Shown here piece after piece: positions 15,136-24,292 of a stretch of 64,000 bases of DNA. Position numbers and translations under genes: made by a program. Each line of letters begins with the position of its first letter. Position 1 is the first letter of the stretch. The notes under the pieces are model-generated. The model was not told the origin of the DNA and searched no databases. It saw only the letters and a list, made by a program, of their open reading frames with translations. Location of the stretch: the NCBI RefSeq assembly GCF_011045035.1, contig NZ_JAALAA010000004.1, forward strand, positions 235,373 through 299,372. The letters run 5' to 3'. The DNA is from Nocardioides turkmenicus (GTDB taxonomy: Bacteria > Actinomycetota > Actinomycetes > Propionibacteriales > Nocardioidaceae).

Positions 15136-17403
15136 TCAGCGGAAGCGTCGCAGCCGGAGGCTGTTGCTCACCACGAACACCGAAGAGAAGGCCATCGCGG
15201 CGCCGGCGAGCATCGGGTTGAGCAGCCCGGCGACGGCCAGCGGGATGGCCGCGACGTTGTAGGCGAAGGCCCAGAACAGGTTGCCCTTGATGGTGGTCAG
15301 CGTCTTCCGGGAGAGCCGGATGGCGTCGGCCGCGACCCGCAGGTCGCCGCGTACCAGGGTGAGATCGCTGGCCTGGATGGCGACGTCGGTGCCGGTGCCC
15401 ATCGAGAGGCCGAGGTCGGCCTGGGCCAACGCGGGCGCGTCGTTGACGCCGTCGCCGACCATCGCGACCACGCGGCCCTCCTCCTGCAGCCGGCGGACCA
15501 CGGCGACCTTGTCCTCGGGGAGCACCTCGGCGATCACGGTGTCCGCGGAGACCGGGATCCCGACCTCGGCGGCGACGCTGCGGGCCACGGTCTCGTTGTC
15601 GCCGGTGAGCAGGACAGGGGTCAGGCCCAGGCGCTGGAACTCCGCGATCGCCTCGGCCGAGGTCGGCTTGATCACGTCGTTGACGACCAGGACACCCCGC
15701 GCCTGTCCGTCCCAACCGACGGCGACCGCGGTCCGGCCCTCGCTCTCGGCCTCGGCCATCGCGAGGGCCAGATCGCCGGGAAGGTGCTGGCTCCACTCCT
15801 CCAGCAGCCGGACCCGGCCGACGAGGACGGCGTGGCCCTCGACGATGCCCTGCACCCCCAGACCCGGGACGTTGGCGAAGTCCTCGGCCGCGGGAAGGGT
15901 GCCGACGCGGGCCTCGGCCCCGGACGCGATGGCCCGGGCGATCGGGTGCTCGGAGGCGTACTCCAGGGCGCCGGCCAGGCGGGCGATCTCGTCGGCGTCC
16001 TCGCCGGGAGCGGCGATCACGTCGGTCAGGGTCATGGTGCCGCTGGTGACGGTTCCGGTCTTGTCGAGCACGATCGTGTCGATCCGACGAGTGCTCTCGA
16101 GCACCTCCGGGCCCTTGATCAGGATGCCGAGCTGGGCGCCACGGCCGGTGCCTACCATCAGGGCCGTGGGCGTGGCCAGGCCGAGCGCGCACGGGCAGGC
16201 GATGATCAGCACCGCGACGGCCGCGGTGAAGGCGGTGGCGGCACCCGCGCCCGCCCCGAGCCAGAACCCGAGGGTGATGGCCGAGAGGGCGAGCACGATC
16301 GGTACGAAGATCCCCGAGATCCGGTCGGCGAGCCGCTGCGCCGCCGCCTTCCCGGTCTGGGCCTCTTCGACTAGCCGCGCCATCTGGGCGAGCTGGGTGT
16401 CGGCGCCGACCCGGGTCGCCCGGACGACGATGCGTCCGCCGGCGTTCACGGTGGCCCCGGTGACCGCGTCCCCGGGTGCGACCTCGACAGGAACGGACTC
16501 GCCGGTCAGCATCGCCGCGTCGATGGCGGAGGACCCGTCCTCGACGATGCCGTCGGTGGCGACCTTCTCCCCGGGACGTACGACGAAGAGGTCGCCGACG
16601 GCGAGCTCGTCGATCGGGATCCGGGTCTCGGAGCCGTCGCGGAGGACAGCGACCTCCTTGGCGCCGAGCTCGAGGAGCGCGGTGAGGGCGGCGCCGGCAC
16701 GGCGCTTCGATCGGGCCTCGAAGTAGCGGCCGGCCAGGATGAACGTGGTGACGCCGGCGGCCGCCTCGAGGTAGATGTTGCCGAGCCCGTCGGTGCGCTC
16801 GATGGTGAGGCTGAACGGGTGGGTCATACCGGGCTCGCCGGCGGTGCCGAGAAACAGGGCGTACAGGGACCAGCCGAAGGCTGCCAGGGTGCCGATGGAG
16901 ACCAGCGTGTCCATGGTCGCCGCGCCGTGGCGCGCGTTGGTCCAGGCCGCCCGGTGGAAGGGCGCCGCGCCCCAGACGATGACAGGCGCGGCCAGCGTGA
17001 GCGAGAGCCACTGCCAGCTCTCGAACTGGAGGGCCGGCACCATCGCCAGGAGCACCACCGGGACGCTGAGCAGCGCCGAGATCAGCAGCCGCTGCCGGAG
17101 CCGGGCGACGGGGTCGGTGGCCTCGCCGTCGACGGGCGCGCTCGACGACGGGTCCTCGCGACGGGGCTCCTTCGCCCCGTACCCGGCGCTCTCGACGGTC
17201 GCGATCAGCACGCCGGCGTCGATGTCGGTCTTGTCCGCGGCGACGGAGATCTTCGCCTTCTCGGTCGCGTAGTTGACGGTGGCGGCGACGCCGTCGAGCT
17301 TGTTGAGCTTGCGCTCGATGCGGTTCGCGCACGACGCGCAGGTCATGCCGTTGATCTCGAGCTCGAAGTCGGTGGTGGGTGCAGAGGTTCCGGAGATGGT
17401 CAT
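15136..17403 (-). CDS. copA: Copper-exporting P1B-type ATPase
   Basis: The 755-residue pump begins with one heavy-metal domain (GMTCASC, Cys22 and Cys25). It carries TGES (300-303), the membrane metal site C403-P-C405 of copper pumps, the phosphorylation motif DKTGT (Asp447), the nucleotide-binding HP (EHPIA) and GDGVNDAP. It uses ATP to export Cu(I) across the plasma membrane. ATG at 17401-17403 has GAAGGA upstream; a GTG three bases earlier is less likely. It is the last gene of a minus-strand copper operon after a secreted His-rich protein and CopZ, and is closed by a strong hairpin. Confidence 0.96.
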   Translation of the reverse strand: MTISGTSAPTTDFELEINGMTCASCANRIERKLNKLDGVAATVNYATEKAKISVAADKTDIDAGVLIATVESAGYGAKEPRREDPSSSAPVDGEATDPVARLRQRLLISALLSVPVVLLAMVPALQFESWQWLSLTLAAPVIVWGAAPFHRAAWTNARHGAATMDTLVSIGTLAAFGWSLYALFLGTAGEPGMTHPFSLTIERTDGLGNIYLEAAAGVTTFILAGRYFEARSKRRAGAALTALLELGAKEVAVLRDGSETRIPIDELAVGDLFVVRPGEKVATDGIVEDGSSAIDAAMLTGESVPVEVAPGDAVTGATVNAGGRIVVRATRVGADTQLAQMARLVEEAQTGKAAAQRLADRISGIFVPIVLALSAITLGFWLGAGAGAATAFTAAVAVLIIACPCALGLATPTALMVGTGRGAQLGILIKGPEVLESTRRIDTIVLDKTGTVTSGTMTLTDVIAAPGEDADEIARLAGALEYASEHPIARAIASGAEARVGTLPAAEDFANVPGLGVQGIVEGHAVLVGRVRLLEEWSQHLPGDLALAMAEAESEGRTAVAVGWDGQARGVLVVNDVIKPTSAEAIAEFQRLGLTPVLLTGDNETVARSVAAEVGIPVSADTVIAEVLPEDKVAVVRRLQEEGRVVAMVGDGVNDAPALAQADLGLSMGTGTDVAIQASDLTLVRGDLRVAADAIRLSRKTLTTIKGNLFWAFAYNVAAIPLAVAGLLNPMLAGAAMAFSSVFVVSNSLRLRRFR

Positions 17404-17477
17404 CACTGGTGTCCTTCGGTGAATGGATCGGGCGCGTCGGCTCCCCGCTCAGGGGAGGGGGAGCCGACGCGGGTGGG

Positions 17478-17684
17478 TCAGCCGGCCAGCTGGTAGCCGG
17501 CCTCCTCGACCGCGCGCTGGACCAGCGCCGGGTCGAGCTCGTTCTCGGAGGTGACGGTCACCTGGCCGGTGGCCAGGTCGACGTCGACGGAGGAGACGCC
17601 CGCGATCTGGGTGACTTCTTCCGTGACGGAGCTGACGCAGTGGCCGCAGGTCATCCCGGAAACGGTGTAGGTGGTGCTGCACAT
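17478..17684 (-). CDS. copZ: CopZ-like copper chaperone (HMA domain)
   Basis: The 68-residue protein is a single heavy-metal-associated domain with GMTCGHC (Cys13 and Cys16) near the N-terminus and the ferredoxin-like beta-alpha-beta pattern up to EEAGYQLAG. It carries Cu(I) in the cytoplasm and hands it to CopA, whose gene follows 74 bp downstream. The tail of the start region reads GAAAGCACCATG with AGAGAGGAAAG upstream as ribosome site. Confidence 0.94.
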   Translation of the reverse strand: MCSTTYTVSGMTCGHCVSSVTEEVTQIAGVSSVDVDLATGQVTVTSENELDPALVQRAVEEAGYQLAG

Positions 17685-17728
17685 GGTGCTTTCCTCTCTC
17701 TGTGGTGGACCCTGCTCGAGCAGGGGGA

Positions 17729-18628
17729 TCAGTGGGCCTCGGCGACCGCGGTGAAGGCCGCGGTACGCACCTCGCCGGCGTGCTGGAAGTCGAGGAACAG
17801 CCGGTACGTCCCGGCCGACGGCACCTCGGCGGAGAAGGTGATCTCCGGACCGGGCTCCGTGCGCCCGTCGCCGGGGGCTCCTTCGGGGTGGACGTGGAGG
17901 TAGGCGAGGTCGCCGTCGCGGAGCGCGACCAGGTGGCCGTACGCCTCGAGGTAGGGCTCCAGGTCGGTGACCGGCTCGCCGTCCTTGGTGACGGTCAGGG
18001 TGAGGCGCGAGGTCTTCCCGGCGACCAGGTGACCGTCCAGGTCGACCTGGTAGGGACTGACCGCGCTGGTGGCGGCGGCCGCGGGGAGCGGCTGCGGCTC
18101 GTAGGGGCCGGCGACGAAGAGGTCCTGCCCCAGGGTCAGGCCCTCGTCCGCGCCCTTCGGCTTGAAGTCGGCGAAGACGCGGTAGGTCCCGGCCTCGGCC
18201 AGGTCGGCGCCGACCGACCAGGTGCCGTCGGCCGCCATGACCGGGTGCACGTGCTGGAAGGTGGCCAGGTCGCGGCGTACGACGATCAGGTGGAGCTTCT
18301 TGCCGTGGGCGGTCTCGAACCGGGTGACCGGCTCGTGGTCGTCACCGAGGATCCGGAACCGCAGCGTGGCGTCGGCCGTGCGCTGGTAGCGGTCCTCGAC
18401 GAGGTCGAGCGTGTAGCCGGCCTCGCTGACGTTGAGCCCGGTGGCCGCGGGCGCCTTCGTCGCGCCGTGCCCGGCGTGGCCACCGTGGCCACCGGCCTTT
18501 CCGTGCTCCTGGTGGCTCGGGCGCTCCGGCTCGCCGATGGGGCCGACGGAGGCGCCCACGGCGGAACCCAGGCCGCCGAGGGCAACGACGGCTCCGGCGA
18601 ACGCACCGACCTTGGCAATGGCGTTCAT
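17729..18628 (-). CDS. Secreted or membrane-tethered His-rich protein of the copper operon
   Basis: A 299-residue protein with a hydrophobic N-terminal helix (residues 7-28) and then a His/Gly stretch (HQEHGKAGGHGGHAGHG) that should bind metal outside the membrane. Two similar beta-rich halves follow, each with a YLHVHPEG or FQHVHPVM motif and a GTYRVFADF or GTYRLFLDF block, so it looks like an internal duplication. Proteins of this kind are found beside copper ATPases in actinobacteria. It probably binds copper at the outer face; no enzyme activity can be assigned. First gene of the operon with copZ and copA. Confidence 0.8.
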   Translation of the reverse strand: MNAIAKVGAFAGAVVALGGLGSAVGASVGPIGEPERPSHQEHGKAGGHGGHAGHGATKAPAATGLNVSEAGYTLDLVEDRYQRTADATLRFRILGDDHEPVTRFETAHGKKLHLIVVRRDLATFQHVHPVMAADGTWSVGADLAEAGTYRVFADFKPKGADEGLTLGQDLFVAGPYEPQPLPAAAATSAVSPYQVDLDGHLVAGKTSRLTLTVTKDGEPVTDLEPYLEAYGHLVALRDGDLAYLHVHPEGAPGDGRTEPGPEITFSAEVPSAGTYRLFLDFQHAGEVRTAAFTAVAEAH

Positions 18629-18774
18629 GTGATCTCTCCTGGCTCGAATCTCGATGACTCTCGTTGACGTGCCAGAGGCTGCTCGCGCGATCTGTCTGCG
18701 TACTGTCCCGGGGTTGTCGGGCTCCGGACAGATATCTGTTCGGCGCCCACGAAGGGGCTGACTACGATCGCGAT

Positions 18775-21700
18775 GTGCTGCCGACCCCGACCTCGCCCGA
18801 CGTACGCTTCGGGCTGCTCGGCCCGTTCGAGACGACCGTCGACGGTGTCGTCGTGAAGGTCCCCGGGTCGGCGGAGCGGGCCCTGCTCGCGGTGCTGCTG
18901 CTCGCGCGTGGGCGGATCGTGCCGGCGTCGGCGCTGATCGATCGGCTGTGGGCCGATGTGTCCCTGCCGGCCGACCCGCTGAACGCCCTCCAGCTCCGGG
19001 TCTCCAAGCTGCGCCGCGTGTTCAAGGCCGTCGGGCTCGACCTGGTGCAGCGCGACGGCGGTGGTTATCGGGCCGCGATCGACCCCGACAGCCTGGATGC
19101 CGAGGCGTTCGAGCGCCGGATCCGCGAGGTCCGGGCGTCGGTCGCCGGGTCCGGAAGCCCCACCGAGGAGGATCTGGCCAGCTACGACGCGGCGCTCGGG
19201 CTCTGGCGGGGCGACGCGCTCGCCGACTTCGCCACCGAGCCGTGGGCGGTGCCGGAGTCCGTCCGGCTGGAGGACCTCCGCCGGACGGCGTACGCCGAGC
19301 GTGCCCAGATCGCGCTGTCGCTGGGCCGGCACGCGGAGGTCGTCACCGATCTCGAGCCGCTGCTGCGTACGGACCCGACGCACGAGGCGATGGCCGGTCT
19401 GCTGATGGTCGCGCTCTACCGCGCCGGCCGGCAGGCCGATGCCCTCGAGGTCTTCACCCGCACCCGGAAGACGCTGGACGCCGACCTCGGCCTCGAGCCG
19501 TCGGCCTCGCTCCGATCGCTCCACGAGCGGGTTCTCCGGCAGGACCCGTCGCTCGGCTCGTCCGGCGAGGTCACCCTGTCCACCCCGGCGACCGCGCCCC
19601 GCCGCGCCAGGTCCGGCGCGCAACTCTCCAACCTCCCGGCCGACCTGACCCCGCTCATCGGTCGCGAGGAGCTGCTGGAGGCCCTGAGCGAGCGGGCCGG
19701 CACCTCCAGGCTCACCACCCTCGTCGGCCCGGGCGGCTCCGGGAAGACCGCCCTCGGTCTGCACGCCGCCCGGCGCCTCGCCGACCGGTTCCCGGACGGC
19801 ACCTTCCTCGTCCGGCTGGCCGCGATCCGGAGCCGCGAGCACATCGTGCCGGCGGTCGCCACGGCCGTGGCGATGCCGCAGGACGGCTCGGCGATCGACC
19901 TCCAGACCCGGCTGGTCGACTTCCTCGCCGACAAGCACCTGCTCCTGGTCATCGACAACTGCGAGCACCTCATCGACCCCGTCGCGACCCTCGTCGAGGA
20001 GTTGCTCGGCCGCTGTCCGCAGCTCACCGTCATCGCGACCAGCCGCGAGCCCCTCGCCCTGCCGAGCGAGGTGCAGACCCTCGTCGGTCCGCTCCCGACA
20101 CCGCTCGAGGACGACGACCCCGAGACGATCGCGTCGTCGCCATCCGTGCAGCTCCTGGTCCGCCGGATCGCGACGGGCCTGCCCGGGAGCGAGACCGACC
20201 CGGAGACGTACGCCGCGCTCGGTCGCATCGCCCGCGCGCTCGACGGCATGCCCTTGGCGCTGGAGCTCGCCGCAGCCCGGGCGGCCTCGCTGTCCCCGAG
20301 CGACCTCGCCGACCGGCTCGACCAGCGGTTCACCCTGCTCACCTCGGGACCTCGTACGGCCGAGGAGCGGCAGCGCACCCTCCGCGCGACCGTCGACTGG
20401 AGCTACGACCTGCTCGACGACCTGGAGAAGCGCGTCTTCGAGGGGCTCGCGGTGTTCCACGGCGGCTGGACGCTGACCGCCGCTGAGCAGGTCCTCGCCG
20501 ACGACGAGACCGACCCGAGCGAGGTCATCCACGCCGTGGGCCGCCTGGTCGAGCAGTCCCTGATCGTCGCCGAACGCGGCCCGGTCACCCGCTACCGGAT
20601 GCTCGAGACGCTGCGCGAGTACGCCGCCGACCGGCTGGCCCAGACCGGCCGGAGCGACGCACTGGCCACCCGGCACGCGCACCACTTCGCCCAGGTCGCC
20701 GAACGGTCGGCACAGGCGCTGCGCGGTCAGGGCGACCCCCGTGCGCGCAACCTCCTGGTCGACGAGCAGGCCAACGTACGCTCGGCGATCGCCTGGCTCG
20801 AGGGCCCGGCCGGCGACCCTTCGACAAGCTCAGGACATCGCATCGACGCCGCGCTGCGGCTGGCCGGTCACCTCGGCCTCTTCTGGCACCAGGGCCGCCA
20901 CCTCGAGGGCCGCCGGATCCTGCGTCGCCTCCTCGAGCAGAATCGCGGGAGCGCCCCTGCACGGGCCGCTGCCCTGCAGGCGGTGTCGCTGGTCGAGCGA
21001 CCGCGGGCCTGCGTCGTCCACCCTCATCCGCGCTGTGCCGCGGCTGCCCGCGAGAGCCTGGCGATCTTCACCGAGAGCGGGGACGCCGACGGGACCGCGG
21101 TCTCGCAGGTGCTGCTCGCCGTCGAGGGCGTCAACGGGTCGTCCCCGGAGGCCGCCGCGCTCCTGGACGAGGCCGAGCGGTCCTTCCGTGACCGCGGCGA
21201 CCGCTGGGGCCTCGCCGTCGCCGGATTCGTCCGGCTCGAGACCGCCCTCAAGGCGCGCGACGAGCCGACCGCGATGCGCCTCGGGCGGGCAACGGCGGCC
21301 GAGTTCCGCCACCTCGACGACCCCTGGGGTCAGAGCGCGGTCCTCTACCACCTCGGCTACGGCCTTCGGCACTTCGGGCGCCTGCGAGAGTCGGCCCGAA
21401 CACTCGAGCAGGCGATCGACGTCGCCGCCTCAGCGGGCATCCACAACACCGTGCAGTGGGCCCTCGCCGACCTCGGCATCACCCACCTGGGACTGGACGA
21501 CCACGAGTCGGCCGAGGACGCGTTCCGCCGCGCGGAGCTGGCGTCGCGTCACGTCGGCGACCGGGCCGGGTCGGTCCTGGCGGCGTACGGACGTGGCCGG
21601 CTCGCGGAGCGTCGGCAGGACTGGTCGACGGCGATCGACCTGCTGACCACCGCGATCCAGGGCTTCGAGACGCTGGAGACTCCCGCGATGACGGCGAAGG

Positions 21701-21882
21701 CGACGCTCGCGCTGGCCCGATGCCACGAGCAGGCGTCCGAGGTGGAGGCGGCCGTGGAGCGCTACCAGGAGGCCCGCGCCCTCGGCCTCGCCACCGGCGA
21801 GGTCGCCCTCGCGGACCAGGCGACCGAAGCGCTGGACCGGCTGAGCGGCACGGACGGCGCCCGGACAGACCAGGGACAGTAG
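18775..21882 (+). CDS. SARP/AfsR-type regulator with NB-ARC ATPase and TPR region
   Basis: GTG at 18775 places the family opening VRFGLLGPFE at the N-terminus and gives 1035 residues; a further in-frame start lies at 18664. Order: OmpR-like winged helix (about 8-95), bacterial transcriptional activator domain (about 95-245), NB-ARC ATPase with Walker A GPGGSGKT near 318 and LLLVIDNCEHL near 385, then a long helical TPR region to the end. It should bind direct repeats and activate transcription, with ATP/TPR control. The neighbouring DHA2 efflux gene is its obvious target. A foreign-looking CTTCGACAAGCTCAGGA stretch lies in frame at 20818-20834, encoding STSSGH. Confidence 0.9.
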   Translation: MLPTPTSPDVRFGLLGPFETTVDGVVVKVPGSAERALLAVLLLARGRIVPASALIDRLWADVSLPADPLNALQLRVSKLRRVFKAVGLDLVQRDGGGYRAAIDPDSLDAEAFERRIREVRASVAGSGSPTEEDLASYDAALGLWRGDALADFATEPWAVPESVRLEDLRRTAYAERAQIALSLGRHAEVVTDLEPLLRTDPTHEAMAGLLMVALYRAGRQADALEVFTRTRKTLDADLGLEPSASLRSLHERVLRQDPSLGSSGEVTLSTPATAPRRARSGAQLSNLPADLTPLIGREELLEALSERAGTSRLTTLVGPGGSGKTALGLHAARRLADRFPDGTFLVRLAAIRSREHIVPAVATAVAMPQDGSAIDLQTRLVDFLADKHLLLVIDNCEHLIDPVATLVEELLGRCPQLTVIATSREPLALPSEVQTLVGPLPTPLEDDDPETIASSPSVQLLVRRIATGLPGSETDPETYAALGRIARALDGMPLALELAAARAASLSPSDLADRLDQRFTLLTSGPRTAEERQRTLRATVDWSYDLLDDLEKRVFEGLAVFHGGWTLTAAEQVLADDETDPSEVIHAVGRLVEQSLIVAERGPVTRYRMLETLREYAADRLAQTGRSDALATRHAHHFAQVAERSAQALRGQGDPRARNLLVDEQANVRSAIAWLEGPAGDPSTSSGHRIDAALRLAGHLGLFWHQGRHLEGRRILRRLLEQNRGSAPARAAALQAVSLVERPRACVVHPHPRCAAAARESLAIFTESGDADGTAVSQVLLAVEGVNGSSPEAAALLDEAERSFRDRGDRWGLAVAGFVRLETALKARDEPTAMRLGRATAAEFRHLDDPWGQSAVLYHLGYGLRHFGRLRESARTLEQAIDVAASAGIHNTVQWALADLGITHLGLDDHESAEDAFRRAELASRHVGDRAGSVLAAYGRGRLAERRQDWSTAIDLLTTAIQGFETLETPAMTAKATLALARCHEQASEVEAAVERYQEARALGLATGEVALADQATEALDRLSGTDGARTDQGQ

Positions 21883-21892
21883 CGCGGGACAG
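21863..21892 (+). promoter_or_regulatory. Triple GGACAG direct repeats before the efflux gene (SARP-box candidate)
   Basis: GGACAG occurs at 21863, 21874 and 21887, that is with 11- and 13-bp steps on one strand, overlapping the end of the SARP gene and ending 47 bp before the MFS start. SARP regulators bind direct repeats about one helical turn apart. Inverted copies, CTGTCC at 18703 and GGACAG at 18726, lie just upstream of the SARP gene itself, so autoregulation is possible. Confidence 0.5.
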
Positions 21893-21939
21893 GTTCTCCT
21901 CACGCGGTCGAACGGCCGCCCTGACGAAAAGAGAGAACC

Positions 21940-23382
21940 ATGTCTTCGACAGCATCCCCGGCGGCGGGTGCCAACAGCCGCCGCTGGCTCGCCCTCGGCC
22001 TCATCGCCGCCGCCCAGTTCATGGTCATCATGGACACCTCCATCATCGGAGTCGCACTCCCCGAGATACAACGCGATCTCGGCTTCGCCCCGCAGGACCT
22101 CAGCTGGGTGTTCAACGCGTACGTGGTGGCCTTCGGTGGCTTCCTCCTGCTCGGCGGACGGCTCTCCGACCTGCTCGGCGCGCGCCGGATCTTCGCCATC
22201 GGCTGGCTGGTCCTCGGTGTCGGCTCGCTCGTCGCCGGACTGGCCGACAGCGTCGCCGTCGAGATCGCCGGTCGCGCCGTCCAGGGCGCCGGATCCGCGC
22301 TCATCGCGCCCTCGGCGCTGACCCTTCTGTTCATGAACTTCGGGGCCAACCCGAAGGAGCTGACCAAGGCGCTCGCGCTCTACGGCGCGGCCGCTCCGGC
22401 CGGTGGAACGGCCGGTGTGTTCCTCGGCGGCGTGCTCACCGAGTACCTGTCCTGGCCGTGGGTCTTCTTCATCAACCTCCCGATCGCGATCGCCGTCCTC
22501 GCCCTGACGCCGGGCACGATGCCGGCTGGTACCGCGCAGCGTGGTCGCATCGACCTGCTCGGAGCCCTGACCGTCACCCTGGGTCTCGCCGCGGTGGTCT
22601 TCGCGGTCGTACGCGTCCCCGAGGTCGGCTGGGGGTCGCCCAGCACGCTCGTCGCCGGCGCCATCGGCATCGCGCTGCTCATCGCCTTCGTGGCCCTGCA
22701 GGCAGGCTCGTCGGCGCCGCTCATGCGCCTGGGCATCTTCAAGGCACCGAACCTGGCCGCCGCGAACATCGCCCAGCTGCTGCTCGGCGCCGCCTGGATC
22801 CCGATGTTCTTCTTCATCAACCTCTACCTGCAGCAGGTCCTCGGCCTCGGTGCCTTCGAGTCCGGCGCGGCCCTGCTGCCGATGACGGTGACGATCATGC
22901 TGGGCATGGTGGCCGTCGCCCCGCGGCTGACCGCGGCGTTCGGCCCGAAGGCGATGACCGTCGGCGGTCTCGTCGTCCTCGGCCTCGGCCTGGTCTGGCT
23001 CTCCCGGATCGACGCCGACGGCAGCTTCGCCGTCGACGTGCTGCCGGCGACGCTGGTCACCGCAGCGGGCATGGCGTTGGCCTTCATCCCCTCGCTGAGC
23101 ACCGCGCTCGGCGCGGCCGCCCCCGAGGAGGGTGGCCTCGCAGCCGGGATCGTCAACACCAGCTACCAGGTCGGCTCCGCGCTCGCGCTGGCGGCGATGA
23201 CCGTCGTGGCCGCGGCGTACGGCTCCGACCAGGTCGGTGACCTGGCCGCCATGACCGACGGCTTCTCGGCCGGGTTCCTTGGAGCCGCCGGGATCGCCCT
23301 CGCCGGTGCCGTCGTCACCGGGATCGGCTGGAGGTCGGTCCGCGCCGAGACCGCGGCCGAGTCTGTCCCCGCCGGCCGGTAG
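21940..23382 (+). CDS. DHA2 family MFS drug-efflux transporter (EmrB/QacA type)
   Basis: The 480-residue membrane protein has about 14 hydrophobic helices, with the DHA2 motif IMDTSIIGVALPEIQRDL in helix 1, GGRLSDLLGARR (motif A) after helix 2 and the motif C region GAAAPAGGTAGVFLGG in helix 5. It exports hydrophobic drugs or metabolites by proton antiport. It lies 57 bp after the SARP regulator and has GGACAG repeats in its promoter, so induction by that regulator is likely. A hairpin terminator follows. Confidence 0.92.
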   Translation: MSSTASPAAGANSRRWLALGLIAAAQFMVIMDTSIIGVALPEIQRDLGFAPQDLSWVFNAYVVAFGGFLLLGGRLSDLLGARRIFAIGWLVLGVGSLVAGLADSVAVEIAGRAVQGAGSALIAPSALTLLFMNFGANPKELTKALALYGAAAPAGGTAGVFLGGVLTEYLSWPWVFFINLPIAIAVLALTPGTMPAGTAQRGRIDLLGALTVTLGLAAVVFAVVRVPEVGWGSPSTLVAGAIGIALLIAFVALQAGSSAPLMRLGIFKAPNLAAANIAQLLLGAAWIPMFFFINLYLQQVLGLGAFESGAALLPMTVTIMLGMVAVAPRLTAAFGPKAMTVGGLVVLGLGLVWLSRIDADGSFAVDVLPATLVTAAGMALAFIPSLSTALGAAAPEEGGLAAGIVNTSYQVGSALALAAMTVVAAAYGSDQVGDLAAMTDGFSAGFLGAAGIALAGAVVTGIGWRSVRAETAAESVPAGR

Positions 23383-23392
23383 CAGTCCACAC

Positions 23393-23428
23393 CCTTCGTG
23401 GCCCCGGATTCCTCCGGGGCCACGAAGG
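23393..23428 (+). terminator. Hairpin terminator after the efflux gene
   Basis: Perfect 15-bp arms at 23393-23407 and 23414-23428 (CCTTCGTGGCCCCGG and complement) with loop ATTCCT, 11 bp past the MFS stop and before the HMA gene. Confidence 0.85.
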
Positions 23429-23455
23429 CACTGGGAAACCCACGAGGAGACCGCC

Positions 23456-23671
23456 ATGCAGACCGTTCAGCTGTACGTCGAGGGCATGCGCTGCCCTCGC
23501 TGCGTCCGTGAGGCCACCGCCCGGCTCCGGGACCTCCCGGGCGTCGCCACCCTCACCGCCGACCGCGGCACCGGCCAGATCACCGTCACCGGAGACGTCT
23601 CCGCCGCCGACCTGCTCGACGCGCTCGCGGGCAGCAGCTTCACGGCCGAGGTCCTGCACCCTGCTCGGTGA
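23456..23671 (+). CDS. Small HMA-domain metal-binding protein
   Basis: The 71-residue protein is a heavy-metal-associated domain with EGMRCPRC (Cys13 and Cys16) and a compact beta-alpha-beta-beta-alpha-beta length. It differs from the CopZ at 17478 (GMTCGHC) and stands apart from any ATPase, so it may serve as a second chaperone or a metal buffer. ATG at 23456 follows GAGGAGA. It is isolated from the preceding efflux gene by a hairpin and converges with the MBL hydrolase gene, whose stop is only 9 bp away on the other strand. Confidence 0.88.
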   Translation: MQTVQLYVEGMRCPRCVREATARLRDLPGVATLTADRGTGQITVTGDVSAADLLDALAGSSFTAEVLHPAR

Positions 23672-23680
23672 CCGGCTCCG

Positions 23681-24292
23681 TCAGGCCAACGCCGCTGCCT
23701 CCGCCGCGATCGTGGTGTCGTCGCCGTGGCCGGTGTGGACGACCGTGTCACCGGGGAGCGCGAACAGCTTGGCCTTGATCGACGCCTCGATCGTGGGCCG
23801 GTCGCTGAAGGAGCGTCCGGTCGCGCCGGGCCCGCCCTGGAAGAGGGTGTCGCCCGTGAACACACAGCCGAGATCGGCCGACCACAGGCAGACCGCACCC
23901 GGGGCGTGGCCCGGCGTGTGCAGGACCGTGAGCGAGGTGTCACCGATCTCGATCACCTGCCCGTCGGAGAGGTCGGCGTCCCAGAGCTCGTCGGTGTGGG
24001 TGAGCTCCCACAGCGGCCTGTCGTCGGGATGGAGCAGGATCGGCGCCCGGACGGCCTCGCGCAACGCCGGTGCGACGCGTACGTGGTCGTCGTGCGCGTG
24101 CGTGCACACGATCGCCTTGACCCGGCGGTCACCGACCACGGCGAGGATGTCCTCGACCGAATGAGGGGCGTCGATGACCAGGCACTCCTGGTCATCGCCG
24201 ACCACCCACAGGTTGTTGTCGACCTGGTGGGTCTCGCCGTCGAGACTGAAGGTGCCGCTGGTGACCGCGTGGTCGACACGTACGCCGCTCAC
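23681..24292 (-). CDS. MBL-fold hydrolase linked to formaldehyde oxidation (probable S-formylmycothiol hydrolase)
   Basis: The 203-residue metallo-beta-lactamase-fold protein has THAHDDH (64-70), [15 protein letters not shown] and HTGHGDDT, the full set of zinc ligands of glyoxalase-II-like hydrolases. Its GTG overlaps the stop of the mycothiol-dependent formaldehyde dehydrogenase gene (GTGA). That pairing is conserved in actinobacteria, where such proteins are thought to release formate from S-formylmycothiol. The role is inferred from this coupling; other thioester substrates are possible. Confidence 0.88.
   Translation of the reverse strand: MSGVRVDHAVTSGTFSLDGETHQVDNNLWVVGDDQECLVIDAPHSVEDILAVVGDRRVKAIVCTHAHDDHVRVAPALREAVRAPILLHPDDRPLWELTHTDELWDADLSDGQVIEIGDTSLTVLHTPGHAPGAVCLWSADLGCVFTGDTLFQGGPGATGRSFSDRPTIEASIKAKLFALPGDTVVHTGHGDDTTIAAEAAALA

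Noticed and set aside
15104..17332. A 742-codon minus-strand frame over the copper ATPase
   Set aside because: Same strand but out of frame with copA; it is almost only Arg, Gly, Pro and Asp, while the copA frame holds every P-type ATPase motif.
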